Shown: one piece after another, positions 47,395 to 56,023 of the stretch
Layout of the letters: each line of letters starts with the position of its first letter
How positions within the stretch are numbered: position 1 is the stretch's first letter
The notes under the pieces: generated by a model
Told to the model about the DNA's origin: nothing
Databases searched by the model: none
Seen by the model: the letters and a program-made list of their open reading frames with translations, nothing else
Origin: Sphingomonas sp. 67-36
GTDB taxonomy: Bacteria > Pseudomonadota > Alphaproteobacteria > Sphingomonadales > Sphingomonadaceae
Assembly (NCBI GenBank): GCA_001897375.1
Contig: MKSU01000015.1
Span: 62,001 to 126,000, forward strand
Reading direction: 5' to 3'
Length of the DNA stretch: 64,000 bases
Position numbers and translations under genes: made by a program

Positions 47395-47426
47395 GCCGGC
47401 AGCGGTGCCGCGTGGCGCGCGCGCGG

Positions 47427-47630
47427 TCAACCGTCCGGCCGCCCTTTTCGCATCCGCCGCCTGAGCGCGCGGCGCGTCAGCCACACGGCGAGCACCGCGA
47501 CGACGAACAGTGCGACATCGGAAAGCTCGGGGATCTTGCGTTCGCGGACGGTGCCGCTGTGCGGGGCGCCCGGCGTCGATGCGGAAGCTTTTATGTCATC
47601 CGGGCCGAACGCCAGCCTCGGGACAATCAT
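47427..47630 (-). CDS. Small membrane protein with PEP-CTERM-like tail
   Basis: A 67-residue frame whose ATG overlaps the stop of the PLP-enzyme gene (ATGA), which favours real translation. The last 33 residues read like a sorting tail: [20 protein letters not shown], then a cluster of arginines ([11 protein letters not shown]). This is the order of a PEP-CTERM signal (Pro-Glu motif, helix, basic end) but with PEL-S-D in place of PEP. The N-terminal half has no recognisable domain and no signal peptide. It could simply be a small single-span membrane protein. Confidence 0.5.
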   Translation of the reverse strand: MIVPRLAFGPDDIKASASTPGAPHSGTVRERKIPELSDVALFVVAVLAVWLTRRALRRRMRKGRPDG

Positions 47631-48700
47631 TCCCACAGCGCCGCGACCCGCGCCGCCGCGCTCCGCCAGTCGATCCGGCGTTCGGCGAGCCACGCATCGT
47701 CGTAATAGGTGCAGCCGTAGCGGTCGCCGCCGTCGCACAGCAGGGTGACGATGCTGCCGTGCTCGCCCGCCGCCGCCATCTCCTCCACCAATTGCGCGCA
47801 GGCCCACAGGTTCGTGCCGGTCGAGCCGCCGACACGCCGGCCGAGCCGCGCCGACAGCGCGCGCATCGCGCCGATGCTCTCGGCGTCGTCCACCGCCACC
47901 ATCCGGTCGATCACGCCGGGCACGAAGCTCGGCTCGACGCGCGGGCGGCCGATCCCCTCGATGCACGAGGCGCAGCCCTCCGGCAGCGCGTCGACGCCGC
48001 GGTCGGCGTAGTGGCGGTGGAACACCGAATGGAGCGGATCGGCGACCAGCAGCCGCGTCGCGTGGCGCTGGTAGCGGATGAAGCGCCCGATCGTCGCGGA
48101 GGTGCCGCCGGTCCCCGCGCCGCACACGATCCAGGCCGGGATCGGGTGTTCCTCCCGCGCCATCTGGGAGAAGATGCTCTCGGCGATATTGTTGTTGCCG
48201 CGCCAGTCGGTCGCGCGCTCGGCATAGGTGAACTGGTCGATGTAATGGCCGCGCGTTTCCGCCGCGAGCCGCTGCGCCACGTCATAGACGGTGCGCGGAT
48301 CGTCGACGGTGTGAATCTCGCCGCCCTGGAAGCGGATCGCATCGAGCTTGGGCGCGGCGGTCGTCGCCGGCACCACGGCGATGAAGCGCAGCCCCAGCAT
48401 CCGCGCGAAATAGGCCTCGCTCACCGCCGTCGAGCCGGACGATGCCTCGATCACGCAGGTATCCGGCCCGATCCACTCGTTGCACAGGGCATAGAGGAAC
48501 AGCGAGCGGGCGAGGCGGTGCTTCAGGCTGCCGGTGGGATGCGAGCTTTCGTCCTTCAGATACAGCGTGATGCCGGGATGGCGCGGCAGATCGACGCGGA
48601 TCAGGTGGGTATCCGCCGAGCGGTTGAAATCCGCCTCGATCCGCTGGATCGCATCGGTCAGCCACGCGCGGTGGGAGGCGATCGGGGAGGGGGCGTTCAT
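47627..48700 (-). CDS. PLP-dependent cysteine synthase/desulfhydrase family protein (Cds1-like)
   Basis: A 357-residue fold-type II PLP enzyme. The PLP lysine is K60 in [11 protein letters not shown], followed by the phosphate-binding loops [17 protein letters not shown] and [14 protein letters not shown]. The [17 protein letters not shown] form, rather than SVKDR, is that of the Cds1-like cysteine desulfhydrase group, which releases sulphide from cysteine, and differs from biosynthetic CysK or CysM. No cysE is nearby. The end of the gene overlaps the small PEL-SD protein gene. Reaction is inferred from the motif variant. Confidence 0.8.
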   Translation of the reverse strand: MNAPSPIASHRAWLTDAIQRIEADFNRSADTHLIRVDLPRHPGITLYLKDESSHPTGSLKHRLARSLFLYALCNEWIGPDTCVIEASSGSTAVSEAYFARMLGLRFIAVVPATTAAPKLDAIRFQGGEIHTVDDPRTVYDVAQRLAAETRGHYIDQFTYAERATDWRGNNNIAESIFSQMAREEHPIPAWIVCGAGTGGTSATIGRFIRYQRHATRLLVADPLHSVFHRHYADRGVDALPEGCASCIEGIGRPRVEPSFVPGVIDRMVAVDDAESIGAMRALSARLGRRVGGSTGTNLWACAQLVEEMAAAGEHGSIVTLLCDGGDRYGCTYYDDAWLAERRIDWRSAAARVAALWE

Positions 48701-48819
48701 CGGGCGGTGTTCCTGTCGTTATGGCGTCCCCGCGCGGTTTGGCCCAGCAGGATGCGTTTTCCAACGGATAAAAGACGGTCGAGCGCTCACGGTCGGAGGA
48801 CGAACCTGGGACGCGGCGA

Positions 48820-48852
48820 AATCCGCCGACATATCGCGCAATCCGCCGACAT
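48820..48852. repeat. Direct repeat, 13 bp with 20-bp period, in a divergent promoter region
   Basis: AATCCGCCGACAT occurs at 48820-48832 and 48840-48852. The 20-base spacing is two DNA turns, which would place two protein-binding sites on one face. The 282-base spacer that contains it separates the PLP-enzyme gene from the small secreted-protein gene, and is AT-rich just after the repeats (48853-48905). Confidence 0.5.
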
Positions 48853-48982
48853 TCAGTAGTTTACAACTGTAGTCATTTTCCTAAACTATTGAAAAATAAC
48901 GATTCAAGTGTTTGGCATGACTAATGCACTTCGATGGGCGCAGCGCTCCCCCAGGCTGCAAAATTTTCGGAGGAGGAAAGCC

Positions 48983-49222
48983 ATGAACACCCGGTCCCTG
49001 ATTGCCGCCGCCACGATCGCCCTCACCGCCGCGATCGCCGTTCCCGCCGCCGCGCGCACCGTGGCGCCGCCCGCGCCGGTTCCCACTTCGACAGACACGC
49101 CGTCGCCCACGCAGCGCATCTGCGTGGTGGACACGCCGACCGGCTCGCTGGTCACGCGGAAAGTGTGCCGCACCCGCGCGGAATGGAACAACATGGGCAT
49201 GGACCCGCTCGCCAAGAAGTGA
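48983..49222 (+). CDS. Small secreted protein, sphingomonad type
   Basis: A 79-residue protein with a signal peptide ending near AAAR (residue 25). The mature part is proline/threonine-rich and then has two cysteines in RICVVDTPTGSLVTRKVCRTRAEW, which probably form a disulphide. AGGAGG lies 9 bases before the ATG, a strong ribosome-binding site that decides the start over an upstream ATG at 48908. Function unknown; similar small Cys-pair proteins ending in CRTRAEW are frequent in sphingomonads. Confidence 0.75.
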   Translation: MNTRSLIAAATIALTAAIAVPAAARTVAPPAPVPTSTDTPSPTQRICVVDTPTGSLVTRKVCRTRAEWNNMGMDPLAKK

Positions 49223-49279
49223 CGGCGGGCGCGGGCGGCTCGCGGCCATCCCTCATGCCGCGAGCCGCCCGTCTTGCCG

Positions 49280-50434
49280 CTACAGATCGCGCGCGTAGAT
49301 CTGATAGACCTTGTTGACCTTGCTATCGATCGCGGCGGCGATCGAGTTCATGCCCTGATTGTCGTCGAGCACCCAGCCGATCTCCGCGCGGCTCGCGCCG
49401 TAGCGCCCCACCGCGTCCCGGCGGATGAACTCGATCATCATGAAAGCGAGCTGGCTCGCCAGCCGCGACGACTGAAGCTCCTTCAGCACGCCCATCAGCG
49501 GCACGCGCATCGTCCGCACCTTCGGCCGCCGCAGCCACAGCAGCAGCTTCGCCCAGCCGAACGGCAGCAGGTTGCCGTTGAGCGGCTTGATCGCCTCGTT
49601 GAGATCGGGAAGCGTGATCATGAAGGCGACCGGCCGGCCGTCGAGTTCGGCGATACGGATCAGGTCGTTGAACACGATCGGCTTCAGCTTCACGCCGATA
49701 TCGTCGATCTCCGGCTGGGTCAGCGGGATGAAGCCCCAATTGTCCGACCAGGCATCGTTGAGGATGCCCAGGATGATCGCAGCCTCCTGCTGGAATTTCG
49801 ACTTGTCGACGTGCCGGATGCGGATGCGCGGATTCTTCTCGCCGGACGCGACGATGCGGTTGACGATCGGCGGAAAGCCGTCCGAGATCGGCAGGTCGTA
49901 GGTGAAGAGCCTCTTCACCGGCAGATAGCCCGCGCGCTCCACCCAGCCGCGATATTCGGGCCTGGCATGGCCCATCATCACCGTCGGCGGATGATCGAAG
50001 CCCTCGATCAGCAGCCCCGGCTCCTCCCACACCGATTGCGAGACGGGGCCGATCGCCCGCGTCATGCCCTGATCGCGCAGCCAGCCTTCCGCCGCCGCCA
50101 TCAGCGCGGTGAACTGCTCCTCGTTCTCCGCGTCCATCAGGCCCCAGAAGCCGGTGCCGGGGCCGAAGCCGCGCTCGGGCGGCATCTCCAGCGCCAGCGT
50201 GTCGATATGCGCGGAAATGCGCCCGACCACGCGGCCATCCTGCTCGGCGAGGAAAAGCTGCGCCTTCGCATGGCTGTACCAGCCGTTCTTCTCCGGCGTG
50301 ATGAGGCCCAGGGCCTCGCCCTTCAGCGGCGGCACCCAGTTCGGATCGTCGCGATAGAGGCGGAAGGGGAAATCGACGAAGGTCTTGCGGTCGCGCTTCG
50401 TCAGGACGGGGCGGATGGTGATCGGTGATGCCAT
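49280..50434 (-). CDS. GNAT-fold N-acyltransferase, candidate bacterial ceramide synthase (bCerS family)
   Basis: A 384-residue soluble protein starting with a GNAT-like half: TIRPVLTKRDRKTFVDFPFR at residues 5-24, DPNWVPPL near residue 29, then FLAEQDGRVVGRISAH near residue 60. A second half contains KNWGF-type NDAWSDNWGFIPLT and PDLNEAIKPLNGNLLPFGW. This layout, often annotated as GCN5-related acetyltransferase or dATP pyrophosphohydrolase, matches my recollection of the Caulobacter protein shown to N-acylate the sphingoid base. It lies within 6 kb of serine palmitoyltransferase and diverges from a desaturase gene. No membrane segment is seen. The family is well supported, the ceramide role is inferred. 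Confidence 0.62.
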   Translation of the reverse strand: MASPITIRPVLTKRDRKTFVDFPFRLYRDDPNWVPPLKGEALGLITPEKNGWYSHAKAQLFLAEQDGRVVGRISAHIDTLALEMPPERGFGPGTGFWGLMDAENEEQFTALMAAAEGWLRDQGMTRAIGPVSQSVWEEPGLLIEGFDHPPTVMMGHARPEYRGWVERAGYLPVKRLFTYDLPISDGFPPIVNRIVASGEKNPRIRIRHVDKSKFQQEAAIILGILNDAWSDNWGFIPLTQPEIDDIGVKLKPIVFNDLIRIAELDGRPVAFMITLPDLNEAIKPLNGNLLPFGWAKLLLWLRRPKVRTMRVPLMGVLKELQSSRLASQLAFMMIEFIRRDAVGRYGASRAEIGWVLDDNQGMNSIAAAIDSKVNKVYQIYARDL

Positions 50435-50542
50435 GAGACAGGCGCAATAATCGCACGAAGCGATCATGGCGAGTGACCTTTCCGTCATCATCGCGCCGCC
50501 GGCGGCCTGTAAACGCCACCGTCTCGCCACTATCTTCGGCCA

Positions 50543-51628
50543 ATGGACCACGCCATGACGACCATCACCCTCGATCGCGCGTCCGCCGCGCCCGCGCGCC
50601 TGCCGATCGCCGACGATCGCGAGATGCTGAAGGCCGCCGCCGAGCTGACGCGCGACATCAATGCGCCGCGTCCTGGCATCTACTGGGCGGATTTCCTCGG
50701 CTCGGCCGTGCTCGGCTATGCCGCGCTGGCGGCGGCGGTCCTGTCGCATTCGGCCGCCGTGACGATCGCGGCGGGAGTGGTGTCGGTGCTGGCGCTCTAT
50801 CGCGCCCTGCTGTTCATCCACGAGCTGACCCATGTGCGCCACGCCGCGCTGCCGGGGTTCCGCTTCGCCTATAATCTGGTGATCGGCGTGCCGATGCTGG
50901 TGCCGTCGTTCATGTACGAGGGCGTTCACAACCTGCACCACGCGCGCACGCGCTACGGCACGGTCGACGATCCGGAATATCTGCCGCTCGCGCTGATGAA
51001 GCCGTGGACCTTGCCCGTGTTCATCATCGTCGCGGCGCTGGCGCCGGTGGGGCTGATCATCCGCTACGCCGTGCTGACGCCGCTGTCGCTGCTCATCCCG
51101 CCGCTGCGCCGCGCGGTGGTGGCGCGTTATTCGTCGCTGTCGATCAATCCCGCCTTCCGCCGCCGGATGCCGGAGGGCGAGTTCCGCGCGCAGTGGAACC
51201 GGATCGAGGCCGCGTGCATGGCCTGGGCGATCGCGCTGGTCGCACTGGCGGCGACGGGCGTGCTGCCGCTGCGCGCGTTCGGCATCATGGTGGCGGTCGC
51301 CTCGGGCGTGGCGGTGCTCAACCAGGTCCGCACCCTCGTCGCGCACCTGTGGGAGAACGAGGGCGAGACGATGACCGTCACCGCGCAATATCTCGATTCG
51401 GTCAACGTGCCGCCGCCGGGCCTGCTGCCGGGCCTGTGGGCGCCGGTCGGGCTGCGCTACCACGCGCTGCACCATCTGCTGCCGGGGCTGCCCTATCATT
51501 CGCTGGGCGAGGCGCACCGGCGGCTGTCGAAGGCGCTGGACGCATCCTCGCCCTATCACGACGCCAATTACCGCAGCCTGCCCTATCTGGTCGGCAAGAT
51601 CGCGCGGAGCACGATGCTGCCGCGCTGA
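50543..51628 (+). CDS. Membrane fatty-acid desaturase/hydroxylase family protein
   Basis: A 361-residue integral membrane di-iron protein. Three histidine boxes are present: H93-ELT-H97-VR-H100, H129-NLH-H133 and H307-AL-H310-H311, with several hydrophobic helices between (residues 50-90, 105-125, 155-190, 225-260). Such enzymes insert double bonds or hydroxyls in acyl chains. Its neighbours are the candidate ceramide synthase (divergent, 108 bases) and lptG (convergent, 5 bases). An ATG four codons later is an alternative start. Acting on the sphingoid base or the amide-linked acyl chain is a hypothesis from context. Confidence 0.85.
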   Translation: MDHAMTTITLDRASAAPARLPIADDREMLKAAAELTRDINAPRPGIYWADFLGSAVLGYAALAAAVLSHSAAVTIAAGVVSVLALYRALLFIHELTHVRHAALPGFRFAYNLVIGVPMLVPSFMYEGVHNLHHARTRYGTVDDPEYLPLALMKPWTLPVFIIVAALAPVGLIIRYAVLTPLSLLIPPLRRAVVARYSSLSINPAFRRRMPEGEFRAQWNRIEAACMAWAIALVALAATGVLPLRAFGIMVAVASGVAVLNQVRTLVAHLWENEGETMTVTAQYLDSVNVPPPGLLPGLWAPVGLRYHALHHLLPGLPYHSLGEAHRRLSKALDASSPYHDANYRSLPYLVGKIARSTMLPR

Positions 51629-51633
51629 CGTAG

Positions 51634-52725
51634 TTATTCCTCGGTGCGCAGCAGCACCGTCTCGCCGATGAACAGGAACAGCAGGAACGGCGCCCAGGCC
51701 GCGAGGAACGGGGGGTAGGCGCCGAGATTGCCCATCGCCAGCGCGAAATTGTCAGCGACGAAATAGGCGAAGCCCAGCGCCATGCCGATCACGGCGCGGA
51801 CGAACAGCTTGCCCGAGCGCGCGATGCCGAACGCCGCCACCGCGCCGAGCAGCGGCATCAGCACCGACGAGAGTGGCCCCGACAATTTGTGCCACAGCGA
51901 GCCTTCGAGCGCCTTGGTCGGCCGCCCCGCCGCCTTGAGGTCGCCGATCGCCTCCCTGAGCGCGCCGAACGACAGCTCGTCCGCATCGACCGAGGCGAGG
52001 GTGAACTGGTCGGGCGTCACGCCGCGCGCGATCACCGTCTCGCCGAGCTGCGACACCTTGCCGCTCGCGACGTCGAAGCGCTGCGTCGGCGCCACCACCC
52101 AGCCGTCGCCGGCGCGGCGGCCGCGCGGCGCGGTGACGATCGCGCGCAGCGCGCCGCCCTGCCGGTCATAGACGGTGATGCCGCCCAGTTCCGCCGCATT
52201 CCCGCGCCCCCTGATCGTGTCCACCTCGATCAGATCGGGGCCGGATCGCACCCACACGTTCGTCCGGTCGCCGCGGTCGACCGGCATCGGCCCGTAATCG
52301 ACCTTCTGCCAGCGGTTGAGCGTGGCGGTGGCGCGCGGCACGATGCGGTCGTTGAAGGCGAAGCTCAGCACCGCGACGCCCATGCTGGCGACGATCAGCG
52401 GCGCCAGCACCTGATGCGCGGACATGCCCGCGCCCTTCAGCGCGACAACCTCGCTGTTCTGGTTCATCGTGATGAGCGTGAGGATCGTGCCGAGCAGCAC
52501 CGAGAAGGGCAGGAAGCGCGCGATGATCTGCGGCGCGCGCAGCGTGACGTAATACCACACCTGCGCGTCGCCATTGCCCTGCGCCGCGAGGATCTTGCCG
52601 GATTCGCCCAGCAGGTCGAGCGCCTGGAGCACCAGCACCAGCCCGGCGAGGATGCCGAACGTCCGCACCAGGAACATCCGCCCCATGTAGAGGGAGACGG
52701 TGCGCGAGGGGAAGAAGGAGGTCAT
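51634..52725 (-). CDS. lptG: LptG-type permease of the Lpt envelope-lipid exporter
   Basis: A 363-residue permease with about six membrane helices: three near the N-terminus (LVLVLQALDLLG, ARFLPFSVLLGTILTLI, VLAPLIVASMGVAVLSF), a periplasmic beta-jellyroll (residues about 130-260) and three near the C-terminus. EVVALKGAGMS is the cytoplasmic coupling segment that meets the LptB ATPase. The start overlaps the lptF stop (ATGA), so the pair is co-translated. In LPS-bearing bacteria LptFG extracts LPS from the inner membrane; sphingomonads studied so far carry glycosphingolipid instead. Confidence 0.88.
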   Translation of the reverse strand: MTSFFPSRTVSLYMGRMFLVRTFGILAGLVLVLQALDLLGESGKILAAQGNGDAQVWYYVTLRAPQIIARFLPFSVLLGTILTLITMNQNSEVVALKGAGMSAHQVLAPLIVASMGVAVLSFAFNDRIVPRATATLNRWQKVDYGPMPVDRGDRTNVWVRSGPDLIEVDTIRGRGNAAELGGITVYDRQGGALRAIVTAPRGRRAGDGWVVAPTQRFDVASGKVSQLGETVIARGVTPDQFTLASVDADELSFGALREAIGDLKAAGRPTKALEGSLWHKLSGPLSSVLMPLLGAVAAFGIARSGKLFVRAVIGMALGFAYFVADNFALAMGNLGAYPPFLAAWAPFLLFLFIGETVLLRTEE

Positions 52726-53921
52726 GCGGGGGTCTCCGCGCGCTTGCGCCGGCCCGGCAGGCGGCTGGCGACGGCCTTCCACGCCTTGCCCGCCACGCGC
52801 TCCAGCGCGCCGATCGGCTGGCCGCCGGGAACGAAGGCGATCGTGCGATACATCCACAGCACCAGCGCGGCGAAGACGAGGAAGGGTATCCACAGCGCGA
52901 AGAACGGGTCGATCCGGCCGAGATGCCCCACCGAGGCGGCATATTGGTTGATCTTGTGATAGGTCACGATCATCACGATCGACAGGAACACGCCCAGCGC
53001 CGAGGTGGAGCGCTTCGGCGGCACGCCCAGCGCCACCGCGAGCAGCGGCAGGAGGAACATCGAGGCGACTTCCGCGAGGCGGAAGTGGAATTCCGATCGG
53101 CTGCTGTCGCGCTCCTCGACGGTCTGCCCGGTGCGGCCGGTGCGCGCCAGCTCGGGCAGCGTCGCCTCGAGGCTCTCGCCGCTGCGCACGCGGAATTGCT
53201 CGAACTTCGGCAGGTTGATCGGCAGGTCGTGGCTGTTGAAGGTCAGCACGCGCGGGGTGCTGAAATCCTTGCGGTTGTGGACGAGGGTGCCGTTGGTCAG
53301 GCGCAGGATGATGACGTCCGGGTCGTCGGTCGCGAGGAACTGGCCGCGCTGCGCCGTCACGCCCACCCAGTCGCCCTTCTGGGTCTCGGTATGAACGAAG
53401 ATGCCCGAAAGCTGGCGCCCGTCGTCGCGGCTCTGCTCGATGCGCAGCGTGGTGCGGTCCCCGAGATGGGTGAACTCGCCGACCTTGATCGAGGCGCCCA
53501 GCGCGCCCGTGCGCAGCTCGAAGCCGAGCTGTTCATAGGCGTAGCGCGCCTTGGGCTGGACATAGCCGACGATCGCGAGGTTCAGCAGCGCGAGCGCGAT
53601 CGCATACATATAGGGCACGCGCAGCAACCGCCCGTAGCTCATCCCCACGCCGCGCATCACGTCCAGCTCCGACGAGGTGGCGAGGCGGCGGAAGGCGAGC
53701 AGGATGCCCAGCATCAGCCCGATCGGGATGCCGAGGCCGAGATATTCCGGCAGCAGATTCGCCAGCATCCGCCACACCACCGAAACCGGCCCGCCCTCGG
53801 TCGCGACGAAGTCGAACAGGCGCAGCATGCGGTCCAGCACCAGCAGCATCGCTGCGAGCACGAGGGTGGAGAACAGCGGCAGCGCGATCAGCCGTGCCAT
53901 GTAGCGGTCGATCGATTTCAT
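52722..53921 (-). CDS. lptF: LptF-type permease of the Lpt envelope-lipid exporter
   Basis: A 399-residue permease with the LptF layout: MKSIDRYMARL start, helices near residues 12-32, 58-80 and 100-120, the coupling segment ELDVMRGVGMSYGRLLR near residue 85, a periplasmic jellyroll (residues 130-270) and three C-terminal helices, then a basic tail. It works with LptG as the transmembrane pair powered by LptB, which is not in the window. It lies 100 bases after the CHASE3 kinase gene on the same strand, downstream of serine palmitoyltransferase. Confidence 0.88.
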   Translation of the reverse strand: MKSIDRYMARLIALPLFSTLVLAAMLLVLDRMLRLFDFVATEGGPVSVVWRMLANLLPEYLGLGIPIGLMLGILLAFRRLATSSELDVMRGVGMSYGRLLRVPYMYAIALALLNLAIVGYVQPKARYAYEQLGFELRTGALGASIKVGEFTHLGDRTTLRIEQSRDDGRQLSGIFVHTETQKGDWVGVTAQRGQFLATDDPDVIILRLTNGTLVHNRKDFSTPRVLTFNSHDLPINLPKFEQFRVRSGESLEATLPELARTGRTGQTVEERDSSRSEFHFRLAEVASMFLLPLLAVALGVPPKRSTSALGVFLSIVMIVTYHKINQYAASVGHLGRIDPFFALWIPFLVFAALVLWMYRTIAFVPGGQPIGALERVAGKAWKAVASRLPGRRKRAETPA

Positions 53922-54022
53922 GGGCGGGAAACGGTCACTCGGCGCTGCTGGTCGATCGGGGCGGTATAGGCGGGGGAAAGCCGGGCGTCAGCCGAAATAT
54001 CCGCGCGGCGCGTTTCCGCCCG

Positions 54023-55981
54023 TCATTCCGCCGCGATGCCGGGGCGCGCAGCCGCGCGATCGGCGCCGGTCGCGGCGGCGATCGCGCGATCGAGCGCATT
54101 GAGCGTGAACGGCTTGCGCAGGACGTGATGGCCGGCGAACGCATCGCCCTCGCTCGCCTCGCCGGCGAAGCCGGTGACGAACAGCACCGGGATGTGCGCG
54201 TATCGCCGGTCGAGCGCGGCGATCATCTCCGGCCCGGTCTGCGTGGGCATCAGCACGTCGGAAAGGATCAACCGGATCGCATCGTGCGCGGCGAGCATCG
54301 CCGGCGCGGCGAGCGGGTCGTTGCAGGGGATCGGGCGATGGCCCAGTTCGCGAAGCGCGCCGCTCGTCGCGGCCAGCACGCGCGGATCGTCCTCCACCAC
54401 CAGCACGTCGAGCGCGGCGGGGGAGGCATGGAATGCCTCCTCGTCGCTCGTGGCGGGAGGCGCGGGCGCCTCCTCGTGCTCGCGCGGCAGATATAGCGTG
54501 ATCGTCGTGCCCGCGCCCGGCGCGGTGTCGACCGCGATCGCGCCGCTTTGCTGCCGGACGAAGGCGAAGATCTGGCTCAGCCCCAGCCCGGTGCCCTTGC
54601 CGACCGGCTTGGTGGTGAAGAACGGCTCGAACACGCGCTCGGCGACTTCCGGCGCCATGCCGCAGCCGGTGTCCGTCACCGCGATGGTGAGATAGTCGCC
54701 GGCGGCGCATTCGCGCTCGTTCTCCGCCAGCGTCGCGGTGCCGGCGGTGACGGTCAGCGTGCCGCGCCCGTCCATCGCGTCGCGCGCATTGACCGCGAGG
54801 TTGAGGATGCTGTTCTCGATCTGGACGCGATCCGCGCGCAGCCGCCAGCCCGCGCTCTCGTCGCGGATCACGACGGTGATCGCGTCGCCCAACGTCCGGT
54901 CGAGCAGGTCCGACATGCCGCGCAGCAGGTCCGCCGCGCGCATCGCCTCGGGATTGATCGCGGCCTCGCGGGTGAAGGAAAGCAGGCGGCCGGTCAGCGC
55001 GGCGGCGCGCTTCGCCCCCTCCATCGCGCTGTCGACATGGCGGCCGATCTCCTTGCGCGCCGTCGTGCCGGCCAGCCCACGCTGGGCAAGCTCCAGCCCG
55101 CCCATCACGACCGCCAGCATATTGTTGAAATCATGCGCGATGCCGCCGGTGAGCTGGCCCACCGCCTCCATCTTCTGCACCTGCCGCAGCCGCGTTTCCT
55201 GCTGGCGCAACTCGGCGGTGGCGACCGCCACGGCGGCGGCGAACTGGTCGGCGCGCTCGCGTTCGGCGGCGGCCTCTGCGCGGGCGACGCCGCGCTCGGT
55301 CAGCGCGCGCACGGTGAGCGCCCCCAGCGCGATCGCGCCGACCAGGATCAGGATGCCGAAGGCGGAGAAAATTCGCGCCAGCCGCGTCGCGCGCTCGATC
55401 GCGGCGCGTGTCTCCCGCGTGCGCTGGTCGAGCAGGTTGCGCTCGCTGCGAATCACCTCCTCGAGGATGCGGTCGATCGCCGTCAGCGAGGGCGCCTCGC
55501 GCGCGCGGTAGTAGAGCGACAGCGCCTGGTCGTTCTTGCCGTAATTGGTGCTGAGCGCGATCAGCGACAATTCCTTGCCGCGCTGCTGATAGGCGAGCCG
55601 CAACTGGGCGAGGCGCGGAATCTGGCTGTCGTTCTGGCTGGCGAGGTCGGCGAGCCGGTCGATCTGCTTCCCCGCGAGCTGCCATTTGTCGTAATAGAGC
55701 TGGCCGAGCTGCTTGTCGCCGGAGATGACGAAACGGCCGAGCGACGCTTCGGATTCCGCGATCGTCCCGTCCAGCGTGCGCGCCAGCACCATGATGTCAT
55801 AGCTGTGCGACTGGAGCTGGATCGCGCGGTCGCGCTGGCGGTTGGCCTCGCCGAGCGTCACGATCAGCGCGAACAGCACGGCGACGCCGAGCACGCCCAT
55901 CAGCGCCAGCGCGATGGTGCGGAGCTTCGAAATCGCCCGCTCCCGCGTATTTCCCCCGTCGATCGCGCTCACGACCGACAT
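54023..55981 (-). CDS. CHASE3 hybrid sensor histidine kinase with C-terminal receiver
   Basis: A 652-residue hybrid kinase. A membrane helix (residues 22-44), a periplasmic helical CHASE3 sensor (to about 200) and a second helix (203-225) precede a HisKA domain with phospho-acceptor H283 in GGIAHDFNNMLAVVMGG, an ATPase domain (NLAVNARDAM, DTGCGM, GKGTGLGLSQ) and a receiver with D575 in LILSDVLMPT. There is no DNA-binding output, so phosphate must pass to another protein. It sits 42 bases after serine palmitoyltransferase and before lptF on the same strand, suggesting a link to envelope lipids. Confidence 0.9.
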   Translation of the reverse strand: MSVVSAIDGGNTRERAISKLRTIALALMGVLGVAVLFALIVTLGEANRQRDRAIQLQSHSYDIMVLARTLDGTIAESEASLGRFVISGDKQLGQLYYDKWQLAGKQIDRLADLASQNDSQIPRLAQLRLAYQQRGKELSLIALSTNYGKNDQALSLYYRAREAPSLTAIDRILEEVIRSERNLLDQRTRETRAAIERATRLARIFSAFGILILVGAIALGALTVRALTERGVARAEAAAERERADQFAAAVAVATAELRQQETRLRQVQKMEAVGQLTGGIAHDFNNMLAVVMGGLELAQRGLAGTTARKEIGRHVDSAMEGAKRAAALTGRLLSFTREAAINPEAMRAADLLRGMSDLLDRTLGDAITVVIRDESAGWRLRADRVQIENSILNLAVNARDAMDGRGTLTVTAGTATLAENERECAAGDYLTIAVTDTGCGMAPEVAERVFEPFFTTKPVGKGTGLGLSQIFAFVRQQSGAIAVDTAPGAGTTITLYLPREHEEAPAPPATSDEEAFHASPAALDVLVVEDDPRVLAATSGALRELGHRPIPCNDPLAAPAMLAAHDAIRLILSDVLMPTQTGPEMIAALDRRYAHIPVLFVTGFAGEASEGDAFAGHHVLRKPFTLNALDRAIAAATGADRAAARPGIAAE

Positions 55982-56023
55982 AGTATCAGACCAGGCGATG
56001 CGCGAAAAGCGCGGGCCGGTTGT

